From JANXYY01 sp035530875 (lineage in GTDB: Bacteria; Actinomycetota; Actinomycetes; Nanopelagicales; Nanopelagicaceae), in the NCBI GenBank assembly GCA_035530875.1, contig DATKUB010000026.1, forward strand, positions 1 through 46,073: a stretch of DNA of 46,073 nucleotides, read 5' to 3'. This document shows positions 17,078 through 24,748 of this stretch, one piece after another; within the stretch, counting starts at the first letter, position 1; each line of letters opens with the position of its first letter. A program made the translations under genes and the position numbers. The notes below the pieces were generated by a model. It ran no database searches. It saw only the letters and a list, made by a program, of their open reading frames with translations, and had not been told where the DNA came from.

Positions 17078-17101
17078 CCCCGGCTATCTAAGGAGCCGGG
17101 G
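17078..17101 (+). terminator. GC-rich hairpin between the wall-enzyme and tilS genes
   Basis: CCCCGGCT (17078-17085) and AGCCGGGG (17094-17101) form a perfect eight-base stem with an eight-base loop just after the PBP4-like stop codon. No T-tract follows, so termination would be weak or factor-dependent; the tilS -10 box begins eight bases downstream. Confidence 0.5.
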
Positions 17102-17108
17102 GATTGCC

Positions 17109-17120
17109 TAGGCTGAACTC
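17109..17120 (+). promoter_or_regulatory. Probable leaderless -10 box (TAGGCT, 6 nt before ATG)
   Basis: TAGGCT at 17109-17114 lies six bases before the tilS ATG at 17121. No Shine-Dalgarno element lies at a usable distance (the nearest, AAGGAG, is 25 bases upstream and within the hairpin loop and stem). Confidence 0.45.
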
Positions 17121-18098
17121 ATGACCGAACAAGGATCGATGGCAGTCGTGCGCCATGCCGTCCGGCTCGATCTGGCTACTTTGGAGCCGGGCGATCGAAT
17201 CCTGGTCGCTTGTTCAGGCGGAGCCGATTCCTCAGCGCTGGCTTACGCGTTGACGAAAGAGGCGCCGCTGCTTGCAGTGTCTGTGACAGCGGTGACGATT
17301 GACCACGGACTTCAAGAAGGTTCCGCCCATCAAGCCGCTGACACTGCGCGGTGGCTTCGCGAAATCGGCTATGACCAAGTTGAAATCGTCCAGGTTCAGG
17401 TGGGTAACGAGGGCGGTTTGGAAGCGGCTGCCCGCGATGCGCGCTATGGAGCACTTGAGGCAGTAGCGGCGGGGCTCACTGCATCGGCCATTTATTTGGG
17501 GCATTCAATGGACGATCAGGCAGAAAGTGTCTTGCTTGGTCTGGGCCGAGGTTCGGGACCAAGGTCGATTGCTGGGATGGAGAAAGTCTCGGGGATCTAC
17601 CGGCGGCCGTTTCTTGGGCTCCGTCGAAGTCAACTTAGAGTGGCCTGCCTTGAGGTTGAGGCGCCAATTTGGGACGATCCGCACAACCAGGACGAACGGT
17701 TCACCAGGGTCGGACTACGGAATTTAATCCCCAGCTTTGAGGCTACGTTAGGCGGCGGAGTTGTCGAGGCGCTGGCGCGAACGGCTGATCTCCTCCGCGA
17801 AGACTTATTCGCCCTCGACTCGCTGACCACGCCTTATGTCGATCGAGTCGAGGCAACGGTGGCAGAACTCAGCCAACTCCCGGCCGCGTTACGCAAGCGG
17901 GCGATGCGGGCGATGGCCTTTCGGGCTGGGGTTCCAGGAGGCAGTTTGACCTTCGATCACCTGACCCGAATGGACTCTTTGATCACGGATTGGAGGGGTC
18001 AGGGCGGGGTTACCCTTCCCGGCGATCTGACCTTCTCACGAAAGTCGGGCAGACTGTCTTTTTCAAGCACGGGAAAGGTCGAGCGTGGAAGCCGCTGA
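17121..18098 (+). CDS. tilS: tRNA(Ile)-lysidine synthase
   Basis: 325 residues. The PP-loop ATP-pyrophosphatase motif SGGADS (32-37) is intact, followed by the DHGL element and the HSMDDQAES segment of TilS. The enzyme attaches lysine to C34 of the isoleucine CAU tRNA so that it reads AUA and accepts isoleucine. The length is that of the short actinobacterial form, which lacks the extended C-terminal domains of E. coli TilS (432 aa). It overlaps hpt by 14 bases, and the tilS-hpt-ftsH order is conserved in actinobacteria and many other bacteria. Confidence 0.92.
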   Translation: MTEQGSMAVVRHAVRLDLATLEPGDRILVACSGGADSSALAYALTKEAPLLAVSVTAVTIDHGLQEGSAHQAADTARWLREIGYDQVEIVQVQVGNEGGLEAAARDARYGALEAVAAGLTASAIYLGHSMDDQAESVLLGLGRGSGPRSIAGMEKVSGIYRRPFLGLRRSQLRVACLEVEAPIWDDPHNQDERFTRVGLRNLIPSFEATLGGGVVEALARTADLLREDLFALDSLTTPYVDRVEATVAELSQLPAALRKRAMRAMAFRAGVPGGSLTFDHLTRMDSLITDWRGQGGVTLPGDLTFSRKSGRLSFSSTGKVERGSR

Positions 18099-18636
18099 TT
18101 TGGGCAGTGAAATCTTGCAGGTCCTCCTTACCAAGGAGCAGATTCAGACCAGGTTGGCAGAGTTGGCGGCGGAGGTGGCTGCTGATTACGAGGGGAATGA
18201 CCTGGTTCTGGTTGGAATCTTGAAAGGTGCTGTGATGGTAGTTGCCGACTTTGCGCGGGCACTGCCACGTCATGTTTCGATGGATTGGATGGCCGTTTCT
18301 TCATATGGGAAGGGGACCAAATCCAGTGGGGTAGTTCGGATTCTCAAGGATCTGGATCATGACATAACCGGACGAAACGTTTTGATCGTCGAAGACATCG
18401 TTGACTCTGGCTTGACTCTTTCGTGGTTGGTTGCGAATTTGCGATCACGCGGAGCTTCAAGCGTTGAAGTGTTGGTTCTGCTTCGAAAGCCCGAGGCGGC
18501 AAAACTTGAGGTTGGAATCAAATACATAGGTTTCGATATCCCGAATGCCTTTGTCGTTGGTTACGGCTTAGATTATGACGAGCGTTACCGCAATCTCCCA
18601 GTTGTGGCAACGCTTGCTCCGCACGTTTACTCCTAA
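18085..18636 (+). CDS. hpt: Hypoxanthine phosphoribosyltransferase
   Basis: 183 residues starting at GTG 18085 inside the end of tilS, with GGAAAGG upstream. The phosphoribosyl-pyrophosphate loop VEDIVDSGLTL is intact, the SSYGKGTKSSG flexible loop matches the Hpt family, and GYGLDYDERYRN lies near the C-terminus. It salvages hypoxanthine and guanine to IMP and GMP in the cytoplasm. The 12-base gap to ftsH and overlap with tilS make a single operon likely. Confidence 0.93.
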   Translation: MEAADLGSEILQVLLTKEQIQTRLAELAAEVAADYEGNDLVLVGILKGAVMVVADFARALPRHVSMDWMAVSSYGKGTKSSGVVRILKDLDHDITGRNVLIVEDIVDSGLTLSWLVANLRSRGASSVEVLVLLRKPEAAKLEVGIKYIGFDIPNAFVVGYGLDYDERYRNLPVVATLAPHVYS

Positions 18637-18648
18637 AGATTGAGAGCT

Positions 18649-20619
18649 ATGAAAGCCAAACAAGTCGTCCGCGGTCCTTTTTTCTGGGTTGGCCTTGCCC
18701 TACTGGGGTTCATTATTTTCAGCCAGTTCGCATACGGCTCGGGCACCTTTAAAAAGGTTGATACTGCGACGGTAATTACGGCGATCACTGACAATAAGGT
18801 GCAGTCAGCCCTCTTGGTTGATCGCGATCAACTGATTCAGGTGACGCTCAAGGATGGCGTAACCATCGATGGCGCCAAGCGCATCGAGGCGAGTTACATA
18901 GTGCGCCAAGAGGCTCAATTAGTCGATCTTCTCACTGCCCATCAGCCACCGAGCCTTTGGGACGTGAAGGTCCCTAGCCAGTCAGGGTTTGTCTCGTTTC
19001 TGCTGACTCTTGCGCCAATCATTGTTATCAGTTTCATCTTCCTGTTCTTCATGAATCAGATGCAGGGTGGTGGCGGTCGGGTCATGCAGTTCGGCCGATC
19101 AAAGGCAAAGCTGCAGTCGAAGGAGACCCCTAAGACGACATTTGCCGATGTCGCCGGGGCCGATGAAGCCGTCGAAGAATTGAAAGAGATCAAAGACTTC
19201 CTATCCGGACCTGAGAAATTTCAGGCGATTGGGGCCAAGATTCCCAAGGGTGTACTGCTCTACGGTCCGCCGGGAACGGGCAAGACTCTTCTGGCTCGGG
19301 CAGTTGCCGGTGAGGCAAATGTGCCCTTCTATTCGATTTCTGGTTCTGATTTCGTAGAAATGTTTGTTGGTGTCGGGGCCGCGCGAGTGCGAGATCTTTT
19401 TGCTCAGGCCAAACAGAATGCGCCAGCTATCGTGTTCGTCGATGAAATTGATGCAGTAGGCCGCCATCGCGGCGCCGGCATGGGTGGCGGCCATGATGAG
19501 CGCGAGCAGACTCTTAACCAGTTACTTGTCGAGATGGATGGTTTCGAAGCGAACGGCTCTGTCATTCTTATCGCCGCTACAAACCGCCCTGATATTTTGG
19601 ATCCGGCCCTACTCCGCCCAGGTCGGTTTGATCGTCAGATCGCAGTCGAGCGGCCTGATCTGAAGGGCCGGGAGCAGATTCTGAAAGTGCATGCCAGGGG
19701 CAAGCCGCTTGAAGACGATGTTGATCTTGTTGCGGTAGCTCGTCGAACTCCGGGTTTTACTGGCGCAGATCTGGCAAACGTACTTAATGAAGCAGCCCTG
19801 TTGACCGCGCGTACCGACCGACATTTGATCGATAACTCGGCTCTTGACGAAGCTATTGATCGGGTTATTGCCGGTCCGCAGAAACGCAGCCGCATTATGA
19901 GCGATCATGAGAAGAAGGTCACCGCGTACCACGAAGGTGGTCACGCGCTGGTCGCACATACGATGCCCAACACCGATCCGGTGCATAAGGTGACGATTCT
20001 TCCGCGCGGTCGGGCGCTTGGTTACACGATGGTTCTTCCTGAAGAGGATCGATACTCAACTACCCGAAATGAAATGCTTGATCAACTCGCTTATGCACTG
20101 GGTGGCAGGGCGGCCGAAGAGATGGTCTTCCATGACCCAACGACTGGAGCTTCGAACGACATTGAGAAAGCAACAACTTTGGCACGTGCGATGGTTACCC
20201 AGTATGGAATGACCGAAAGACTCGGTGCCGTTAAGTTGGGCACTAGCGAATCAGAACCATTTTTAGGGCGCGATTATGGACACCAGCGCGATTACTCTGA
20301 TCATGTTGCAGCGACCATTGATCAAGAGGTCCGCCGGCTCATCGACCAAGCCCATCAAGAGGCTTGGGATGTTTTAGTCGAATATCGCGATGTTCTCGAC
20401 TCGCTGGTTACTGCTTTGTTGGAGCGAGAGACCTTGGATAAGGAAGAAATCGCCGATATCTTCTCACCCGTGACCAAGCGCCCACCACGAGCTGCCTGGA
20501 CCGGATCGGTTAATCGGGTGCCTTCGGATCGCCCGGCGATAGATATGCCCAAGCCAAAAGAGGAAACGATGCCAGCGGATGGAACCAGTTCAGAAGGTGG
20601 GACGAACCCCGATGTCTGA
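18649..20619 (+). CDS. ftsH: ATP-dependent membrane zinc protease FtsH
   Basis: 656 residues from ATG 18649 (an in-frame TTG at 18640 is less likely). Two membrane helices (about 10-28 and 115-134) flank a periplasmic-side domain of about 85 residues. The AAA module has Walker A GPPGTGKT (206-213), Walker B IVFVDEIDAVG and the arginine-finger region RPGRFDRQI. The zinc site is H428-E-G-G-H432, with Gly where many FtsH have Ala, a usual actinobacterial form. The C-terminal tail (about 60 residues, Pro/Ser/Glu-rich) is disordered-looking. It degrades misfolded membrane proteins and selected regulators. The stop overlaps folE by eight bases, linking it to folate synthesis as in other actinobacteria. 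Confidence 0.96.
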   Translation: MKAKQVVRGPFFWVGLALLGFIIFSQFAYGSGTFKKVDTATVITAITDNKVQSALLVDRDQLIQVTLKDGVTIDGAKRIEASYIVRQEAQLVDLLTAHQPPSLWDVKVPSQSGFVSFLLTLAPIIVISFIFLFFMNQMQGGGGRVMQFGRSKAKLQSKETPKTTFADVAGADEAVEELKEIKDFLSGPEKFQAIGAKIPKGVLLYGPPGTGKTLLARAVAGEANVPFYSISGSDFVEMFVGVGAARVRDLFAQAKQNAPAIVFVDEIDAVGRHRGAGMGGGHDEREQTLNQLLVEMDGFEANGSVILIAATNRPDILDPALLRPGRFDRQIAVERPDLKGREQILKVHARGKPLEDDVDLVAVARRTPGFTGADLANVLNEAALLTARTDRHLIDNSALDEAIDRVIAGPQKRSRIMSDHEKKVTAYHEGGHALVAHTMPNTDPVHKVTILPRGRALGYTMVLPEEDRYSTTRNEMLDQLAYALGGRAAEEMVFHDPTTGASNDIEKATTLARAMVTQYGMTERLGAVKLGTSESEPFLGRDYGHQRDYSDHVAATIDQEVRRLIDQAHQEAWDVLVEYRDVLDSLVTALLERETLDKEEIADIFSPVTKRPPRAAWTGSVNRVPSDRPAIDMPKPKEETMPADGTSSEGGTNPDV

Positions 20620-21229
20620 AATTTCACCAGTTTCGATTGGTGATGGACGGGCCAAAAGTGAATTCGATGCCGAACGCGCTGAGCGGGCTATTCACGAACT
20701 CCTTCTTGCCCTTGGCGAGGATCCCGAACGGGACGGGCTCCGCGATACGCCAGCTCGGGTGGCCAGATCCCTGAAGGAGACTTACGCAGGTCTCTGGCAA
20801 TCGCCTGAAGAAGTACTCACCACGACATTCGATCTCAGGCATCATGAGTTGGTTATGGTTCGCGATATCGAGGTCTATTCGCAGTGCGAACACCACTTGG
20901 TTCCGTTTCACGGCGTTGCCCACGTCGGTTACATCCCTGGGCCTAGTGGACGGATAACCGGTATCTCGAAATTGGCTCGCTTGGTGGATGTATTCGCACG
21001 CCGACCTCAAGTGCAGGAGCGATTAACTTCTCAAATCGCTGATGCGATGGTTGACATACTCGAACCGCTCGGCACGATTGTCATCATTGATTGCGAACAC
21101 CTTTGCATGTCGATGCGCGGAGTACGCAAACCTACCGCCCGAACCGTGACCAGCGCAGTGCGTGGCCAATTGCGCGACCCGGCAACCCGCGCTGAAGCAA
21201 TGGATCTGGCTCTAGGGCGTTCGCGCTAG
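20612..21229 (+). CDS. folE: GTP cyclohydrolase I
   Basis: 205 residues from ATG 20612, which overlaps the ftsH end by eight bases and has AAGGTGGG upstream; the in-frame ATG at 20579 would extend it well into ftsH. Zinc and active-site motifs are present: QCEHHLVPFHG and DCEHLCMSMRGV with the paired zinc cysteines, and the GPSGRITGISKLARLV substrate loop. It converts GTP to dihydroneopterin triphosphate, first step of folate synthesis. The following folP starts 18 bases later. Confidence 0.95.
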   Translation: MSEISPVSIGDGRAKSEFDAERAERAIHELLLALGEDPERDGLRDTPARVARSLKETYAGLWQSPEEVLTTTFDLRHHELVMVRDIEVYSQCEHHLVPFHGVAHVGYIPGPSGRITGISKLARLVDVFARRPQVQERLTSQIADAMVDILEPLGTIVIIDCEHLCMSMRGVRKPTARTVTSAVRGQLRDPATRAEAMDLALGRSR

Positions 21230-21235
21230 ATGGCG

Positions 21236-21247
21236 TAAGTTTCACAC
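21236..21247 (+). promoter_or_regulatory. Probable leaderless -10 box inside the fol operon (TAAGTT, 6 nt before ATG)
   Basis: TAAGTT at 21236-21241 sits six bases before the folP ATG at 21248 in the only real gap between folate genes. No ribosome site is seen in the 18-base gap, so folP may have a separate leaderless start in addition to read-through. Confidence 0.45.
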
Positions 21248-22105
21248 ATGAGTTCGTCGCGCATTCTGGGATTACCAGATCACTTGAGCGATCTCAACCG
21301 CACGCTCGTGATGGGCATCATCAATGTAACCACCGACTCTTTCTCCGACGGCGGTAGACACTTAGATATTGATAGCGCCCTCAGAAAAGTCCACTCGATG
21401 ATTCTTGATGGTGCCGACATCATTGATGTGGGGGGCGAATCTACTCGCCCTGGCGCTGAACGGGTCAGCGAACAAACCGAGCGGGCACGCGTGATCCCAC
21501 TTCTTCGCGAAATGGTCGATCTTGGTGCGGTTGTAAGTGTGGACACTATGCGAGCCAACATCGCCGAAGAAGCGATCACCGCAGGAGCGTCGATCATAAA
21601 TGACGTGAGTGGCGGACTGGCTGATCCGGTAATGGGTGAGGTCATTGCCGCTGCCAGGGTGCCTTTCGTTGCTATGCATTGGCGTGGCCATGCTGCCCAC
21701 ATGCAGTCGGCAGCGCAGTATGACCACGTGGTACACGACGTTCGTGACGAACTTGCCGCCCGGATCGACGGCTTGCTGATTCAAGGCTTGGAGTTTGAAC
21801 AGATAATTGTCGATCCTGGTCTCGGCTTTGCGAAGACATCGTCGCATAATTGGGACCTGCTCCACGGCCTGGGGACTCTTATGGCTCTAGACCGGCCGAT
21901 CCTGATCGGAGCATCAAGAAAGCGGTTCCTAGGTGACCTTCTAGCCATGGAAGGTGTCGATCGAGCAGTGGATGAACGTGATGATGCCACAATCGCGATC
22001 AGTGCCCTGGCATCTCATGGTGGGGCTTGGGGTGTCCGTGTGCATGAGGTGCTGGGAAATCGCGATGCGGTCGAAGTCGCTAGCGCTTGGCGGAGACACA
22101 AGTGA
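21248..22105 (+). CDS. folP: Dihydropteroate synthase
   Basis: 285 residues with the two family signatures: MGIINVTTDSFSDGG (about 20-34) and the following DIIDVGGESTRPGA block, plus the SVDT strand and the C-terminal GASRKRFLG pterin loop, and RVHEV at the end of the barrel. It condenses p-aminobenzoate with hydroxymethyl-dihydropterin pyrophosphate and is the sulfonamide target. The stop overlaps folB by four bases (GTGA). Confidence 0.95.
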   Translation: MSSSRILGLPDHLSDLNRTLVMGIINVTTDSFSDGGRHLDIDSALRKVHSMILDGADIIDVGGESTRPGAERVSEQTERARVIPLLREMVDLGAVVSVDTMRANIAEEAITAGASIINDVSGGLADPVMGEVIAAARVPFVAMHWRGHAAHMQSAAQYDHVVHDVRDELAARIDGLLIQGLEFEQIIVDPGLGFAKTSSHNWDLLHGLGTLMALDRPILIGASRKRFLGDLLAMEGVDRAVDERDDATIAISALASHGGAWGVRVHEVLGNRDAVEVASAWRRHK

Positions 22106-22464
22106 CTGATCGAATCGAACTAACTGGAATCCGTGGATTCGGTTTTCATGGCGTTTTTGATGAAGAGCGAAAAACTGGCCAGGACTTCGTGGTTGATTTG
22201 TCCATCGCATGCGATCTGCATGAGGCGGGTCTTAATGATGATCTTGAGGCGACCCTCAACTATGGCGTCTTGGCAATCAGCGTCCAACAGATACTTGAAG
22301 GCAGCCCGGTCAACTTAATCGAGACACTCGCCGAGCGCATCGCAGTCGAAATTCTCAAGCACGAACGGGTAATTTCAGTAAGGGTTACAGTTCACAAGCC
22401 GTCCGCGCCGATCGCCGTGCCGTTTGATGATGTGGCGGTAGTTATAACGCGGGGTCGTGAATAG
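22102..22464 (+). CDS. folB: Dihydroneopterin aldolase
   Basis: 120 residues from GTG 22102, chosen because GGAG lies six bases upstream and it forms a GTGA overlap with folP; an in-frame TTG at 22087 is the alternative. The FolB signature is seen in ITGIRGFGFHGVF-type sequence (LTGIRGFGFHGVFDEER) with the catalytic glutamate and in NYGVLAISV and IEVKVHKP-like RVTVHKPSAPI near the end. It cleaves dihydroneopterin to 6-hydroxymethyl-dihydropterin and glycolaldehyde. Confidence 0.93.
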   Translation: MTDRIELTGIRGFGFHGVFDEERKTGQDFVVDLSIACDLHEAGLNDDLEATLNYGVLAISVQQILEGSPVNLIETLAERIAVEILKHERVISVRVTVHKPSAPIAVPFDDVAVVITRGRE

Positions 22465-22467
22465 AAA

Positions 22468-22938
22468 ATGCAGCACCGAATCGTGCTGGGGCTCGGGTCT
22501 AACCTGGGCGATTCGGCAACTATTCTGGGCCAAGCCGTTGAATCGCTCTCTGCCTTCATAACAGACCTGCGAAAGTCCTCGACATATCAGACGGAGCCAG
22601 TTGGTGGGCCGGTCCAGCCCCGGTATTGGAACGCCGTTCTTGTCGGATTAACAGATCTTGAACCAGAGGAATTGCTTTTGAAAACACAGCAGATTGAAGC
22701 GCGCTATGGTCGGCTGCGTACAGTTCGTTGGGGGCCTCGAACGCTAGACATTGACTTGATTGACTACGACGGCATCATTTGGGATTCGCCGACGCTGATT
22801 CTGCCGCACCCGTTAGCGCATCAACGAGCCTTTGTTCTAGTTCCATGGAATGAAGTCGACCCAGAGGCAATTCTGATCGGGCATGGATTTGTTAAGTCCA
22901 TTCTTAAAACTCTTGACCTTAGTGTGATCGTGCGCTGA
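22468..22938 (+). CDS. folK: 2-amino-4-hydroxy-6-hydroxymethyldihydropteridine pyrophosphokinase
   Basis: 156 residues with LGLGSNLGDS at the N-terminus, the TEPVGGPVQPRYWNAV region and the RWGPRTLDIDLIDYDG signature that holds the two magnesium aspartates; PHPLAHQRAFVLVPW follows. It transfers pyrophosphate to hydroxymethyl-dihydropterin for FolP. The stop and the DUF3180 start share a base (TGATG). Confidence 0.95.
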   Translation: MQHRIVLGLGSNLGDSATILGQAVESLSAFITDLRKSSTYQTEPVGGPVQPRYWNAVLVGLTDLEPEELLLKTQQIEARYGRLRTVRWGPRTLDIDLIDYDGIIWDSPTLILPHPLAHQRAFVLVPWNEVDPEAILIGHGFVKSILKTLDLSVIVR

Positions 22939-23411
22939 TGAGGCATACCTCACGTAGCTTGCTCACATCCTTTTTTTTAGCTGGTGGAGCAGCGAGTTAC
23001 TTGGCTTTGCATTTGCTTTTTCGGAGTGGGAGAGCACTGCCAAGACTTCCTTGGACTACGTCGCCGCTGCTCTTTTTTCTCGCCAGCGTACTGTTCATAA
23101 CTGCGTTCAATGTATATCGACGTCTCGAAGAACGACGCAAGAGCCAGATGGAAATGACTCTGACTGAGCATAAGGAACTGGATCCCCTCTACTTAACTAG
23201 ATTGCTGATTTTTGCTAAATCGGCCTCGCATGGCGGTGCCTTGTTAAGTGGAATCTATGCTGGCGTTTGCGTAGCGTACTCAGCGGATTTACCACATTTG
23301 AATCTAGTTTGGAATCCATTCATTGATGCTATTTCGGCACTATTAGTTGCAATTGGCGGTTATCTGCTAGAGCGCGCGCTGAGAATCAAAGAAGATGGCG
23401 AGGCGCGTTAA
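22938..23411 (+). CDS. DUF3180 membrane protein
   Basis: 157 residues with four predicted helices in two pairs separated by a charged cytoplasmic segment. The DPLYLTRLLIFAKSASHGGA stretch matches the core of DUF3180, a family known from actinobacteria and usually found directly after folK, as here. Function is unknown. The one-base overlap with folK indicates translational coupling. It ends the folate operon; a 219-bp gap follows. Confidence 0.85.
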   Translation: MRHTSRSLLTSFFLAGGAASYLALHLLFRSGRALPRLPWTTSPLLFFLASVLFITAFNVYRRLEERRKSQMEMTLTEHKELDPLYLTRLLIFAKSASHGGALLSGIYAGVCVAYSADLPHLNLVWNPFIDAISALLVAIGGYLLERALRIKEDGEAR

Positions 23412-23513
23412 CTATCATCTCCCATGCCAGCTAGTCATCGCTATTCCAGCCATAACTTATCCAAGTGAAAACTCCGGCGCGCAATGATTCCGCAAGCATC
23501 TGGTTGCTCAGTG

Positions 23514-23556
23514 GAAGATGAGAAAACGTTCATCTTCTTCACACGGTCAGTTCATC
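23514..23556. promoter_or_regulatory. Inverted and direct repeats ahead of the secreted protein/two-component locus
   Basis: The 219-bp gap 23412-23630 contains a perfect eight-base inverted repeat, GAAGATGA (23514-23521) and TCATCTTC (23530-23537), and two GTTCATC copies (23528-23534 and 23550-23556) spaced 22 bases apart, about two helical turns. Direct repeats in phase are what OmpR-family regulators often bind, and the nearest regulator encoded is of that family. A possible -10 (GATAAT, 23607-23612) and a GAGAGAGG ribosome site (23613-23620) lie before the downstream gene. The rest of the gap holds nothing I recognise. Confidence 0.4.
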
Positions 23557-23630
23557 GCCTTGAGGGCAAACTCATGACTGTGAGCGAATCCCACGCTTCC
23601 TAAAAAGATAATGAGAGAGGCAGACACTAG

Positions 23631-23978
23631 ATGAATAGCAATCGCAAAATCGCAATCGCCGCATCAGCATTCGCGGCCCTCACTAGCATCGCACTTATCA
23701 CCAACCAAGCCAGCGCTTCGAACTCGACCCCGGTAACGACGCCCACGGTTACGTCGCAGTCGGTTCCTTCGGTCACGCCTAGCGTTGATGTGCCAGAATC
23801 AGGCAGTAACGCCACAGATGGCGACAATGTTCAATCAGGTGACCAAACCTCAGCGGACGCCGCTGGTGCCACCAGCGAGACTGATGGCGACAACGTCCAG
23901 TCGGGTGGCAACAACCAGTCAGGTGACCAAACCACGCCAGACGTCGCTGGTGCGACGGATGCAGAGTCAAGCAAGTAG
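23631..23978 (+). CDS. Small secreted acidic repeat protein
   Basis: 115 residues. A clear signal peptide (basic MNSNRK, hydrophobic core, cleavage after QASA about residue 29) is followed by a mature part of about 86 residues made almost only of Ser, Thr, Asp, Gly, Val, Asn and Gln, with no aromatic residue, Cys or Lys until the last residue. It contains a Thr/Val/Pro segment and two copies of a DGDNVQSG...SGDQT...VAGAT-like unit. It should be soluble, acidic and disordered outside the cell. GAGAGAGG is ten bases before ATG. A hairpin terminator follows and a two-component system starts 83 bases later, so it may be a target of, or an accessory to, that system. No family recognised. Confidence 0.7.
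   Translation: MNSNRKIAIAASAFAALTSIALITNQASASNSTPVTTPTVTSQSVPSVTPSVDVPESGSNATDGDNVQSGDQTSADAAGATSETDGDNVQSGGNNQSGDQTTPDVAGATDAESSK
23817..23954 (+). repeat. Two-copy intragenic repeat in the secreted protein gene
   Basis: A unit starting GATGGCGACAA at 23817 recurs at 23883 with expansion: TCAGGTGACCAAACC is identical at 23835-23849 and 23919-23933, and both copies end in GCTGGTGC. Copy two has an extra Gly-Asn-Asn-Gln-containing piece. It encodes the DGDNVQSG/GDQT repeat and looks like an internal duplication with later drift. Confidence 0.75.
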
Positions 23979-23990
23979 GAAATGCAACTC

Positions 23991-24025
23991 AGAAGGCGCC
24001 TCGAATTCCCAATGAGGCGCTTTCT
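23991..24025 (+). terminator. Hairpin terminator after the secreted protein gene
   Basis: AGAAGGCGCCTC (23991-24002) pairs with GAGGCGCTTTCT (24014-24025): a 12-base stem with one G-T pair around an 11-base loop, starting 13 bases after the stop. The T content on the descending arm is modest, so termination may be partial and allow some read-through into the response regulator. Confidence 0.65.
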
Positions 24026-24061
24026 GGCATGTCTTGGACATAAAGAGGAAGAATTGGGTCT

Positions 24062-24748
24062 ATGAAAGTTCTGATAGTCGAGGATGATTCTCAAATGTCC
24101 ACACTCTTGAGACGCGGCTTAGAAGCTGCAGGACATGATGTGGTACTCGCAGCTGATGGGCTCTTTGCACTAGATGAACTGGAAAAAGATTTCTTTGACG
24201 CGGCAATCGTGGATGTAATGATGCCCCGGCTTGACGGTTTTGAATTGGCGCGGATAGTTCGCAGCCGCGGAGACAACACGCCCATTCTGCTTCTAAGCGC
24301 CCGAGAGGCAGTGGTGGATCGAGTCACCGGACTGGATGCCGGAGCCGACGACTACCTTGCCAAACCATTTTCCTTCGATGAATTGCATGCGCGCCTCCGC
24401 GCGATAGTGCGGCGTGAATTGAAAGATTCGCGCCTCACACTCCAGGTCGGAGACCTGCGCTTGGATGTGGCAACCCATCGAGCCTGGAAGCGCGATAAGC
24501 CGCTTGTCTTAAGTCCCAAGGAGTTCCTTTTATTGAAACATTTCATGAGTAGTCCAGAAGTAGTGTTCTCCCGAACACAGATCCTGGATGAAGTATGGGA
24601 TTACTCAAGCAACATTGATGCCAACGTCGTTGATCAGTATGTTAGCTATTTGCGCAAAAAAGTGGATTATCCATTTGGAGATTCTTCGATTCAGACGGTG
24701 CGAGGCGTTGGATATCGTTTTGTTGTTCCTGGCGAACCCAAATTATGA
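24062..24748 (+). CDS. OmpR/PhoB-family response regulator
   Basis: 228 residues: receiver domain (about 1-115) with the acidic pair D8/D9, phosphoacceptor D51 in AIVDVMMPRLDGF and K101 in YLAKPFSF, then a winged-helix DNA-binding domain (about 130-225) ending in the typical VRGVGYRFV. An AGGAAG ribosome element precedes ATG 24062. It overlaps the histidine kinase gene by four bases (ATGA). Closest style is the MprA/TcrA/CseB group of actinobacterial regulators of envelope stress. Its target could be the secreted protein just upstream. Confidence 0.93.
   Translation: MKVLIVEDDSQMSTLLRRGLEAAGHDVVLAADGLFALDELEKDFFDAAIVDVMMPRLDGFELARIVRSRGDNTPILLLSAREAVVDRVTGLDAGADDYLAKPFSFDELHARLRAIVRRELKDSRLTLQVGDLRLDVATHRAWKRDKPLVLSPKEFLLLKHFMSSPEVVFSRTQILDEVWDYSSNIDANVVDQYVSYLRKKVDYPFGDSSIQTVRGVGYRFVVPGEPKL

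Noticed and set aside
21280..21865. Minus-strand open frames of 140 and 167 codons opposite folP
   Set aside because: They are shadows of the well-conserved dihydropteroate synthase gene, with biased composition and no start signals.
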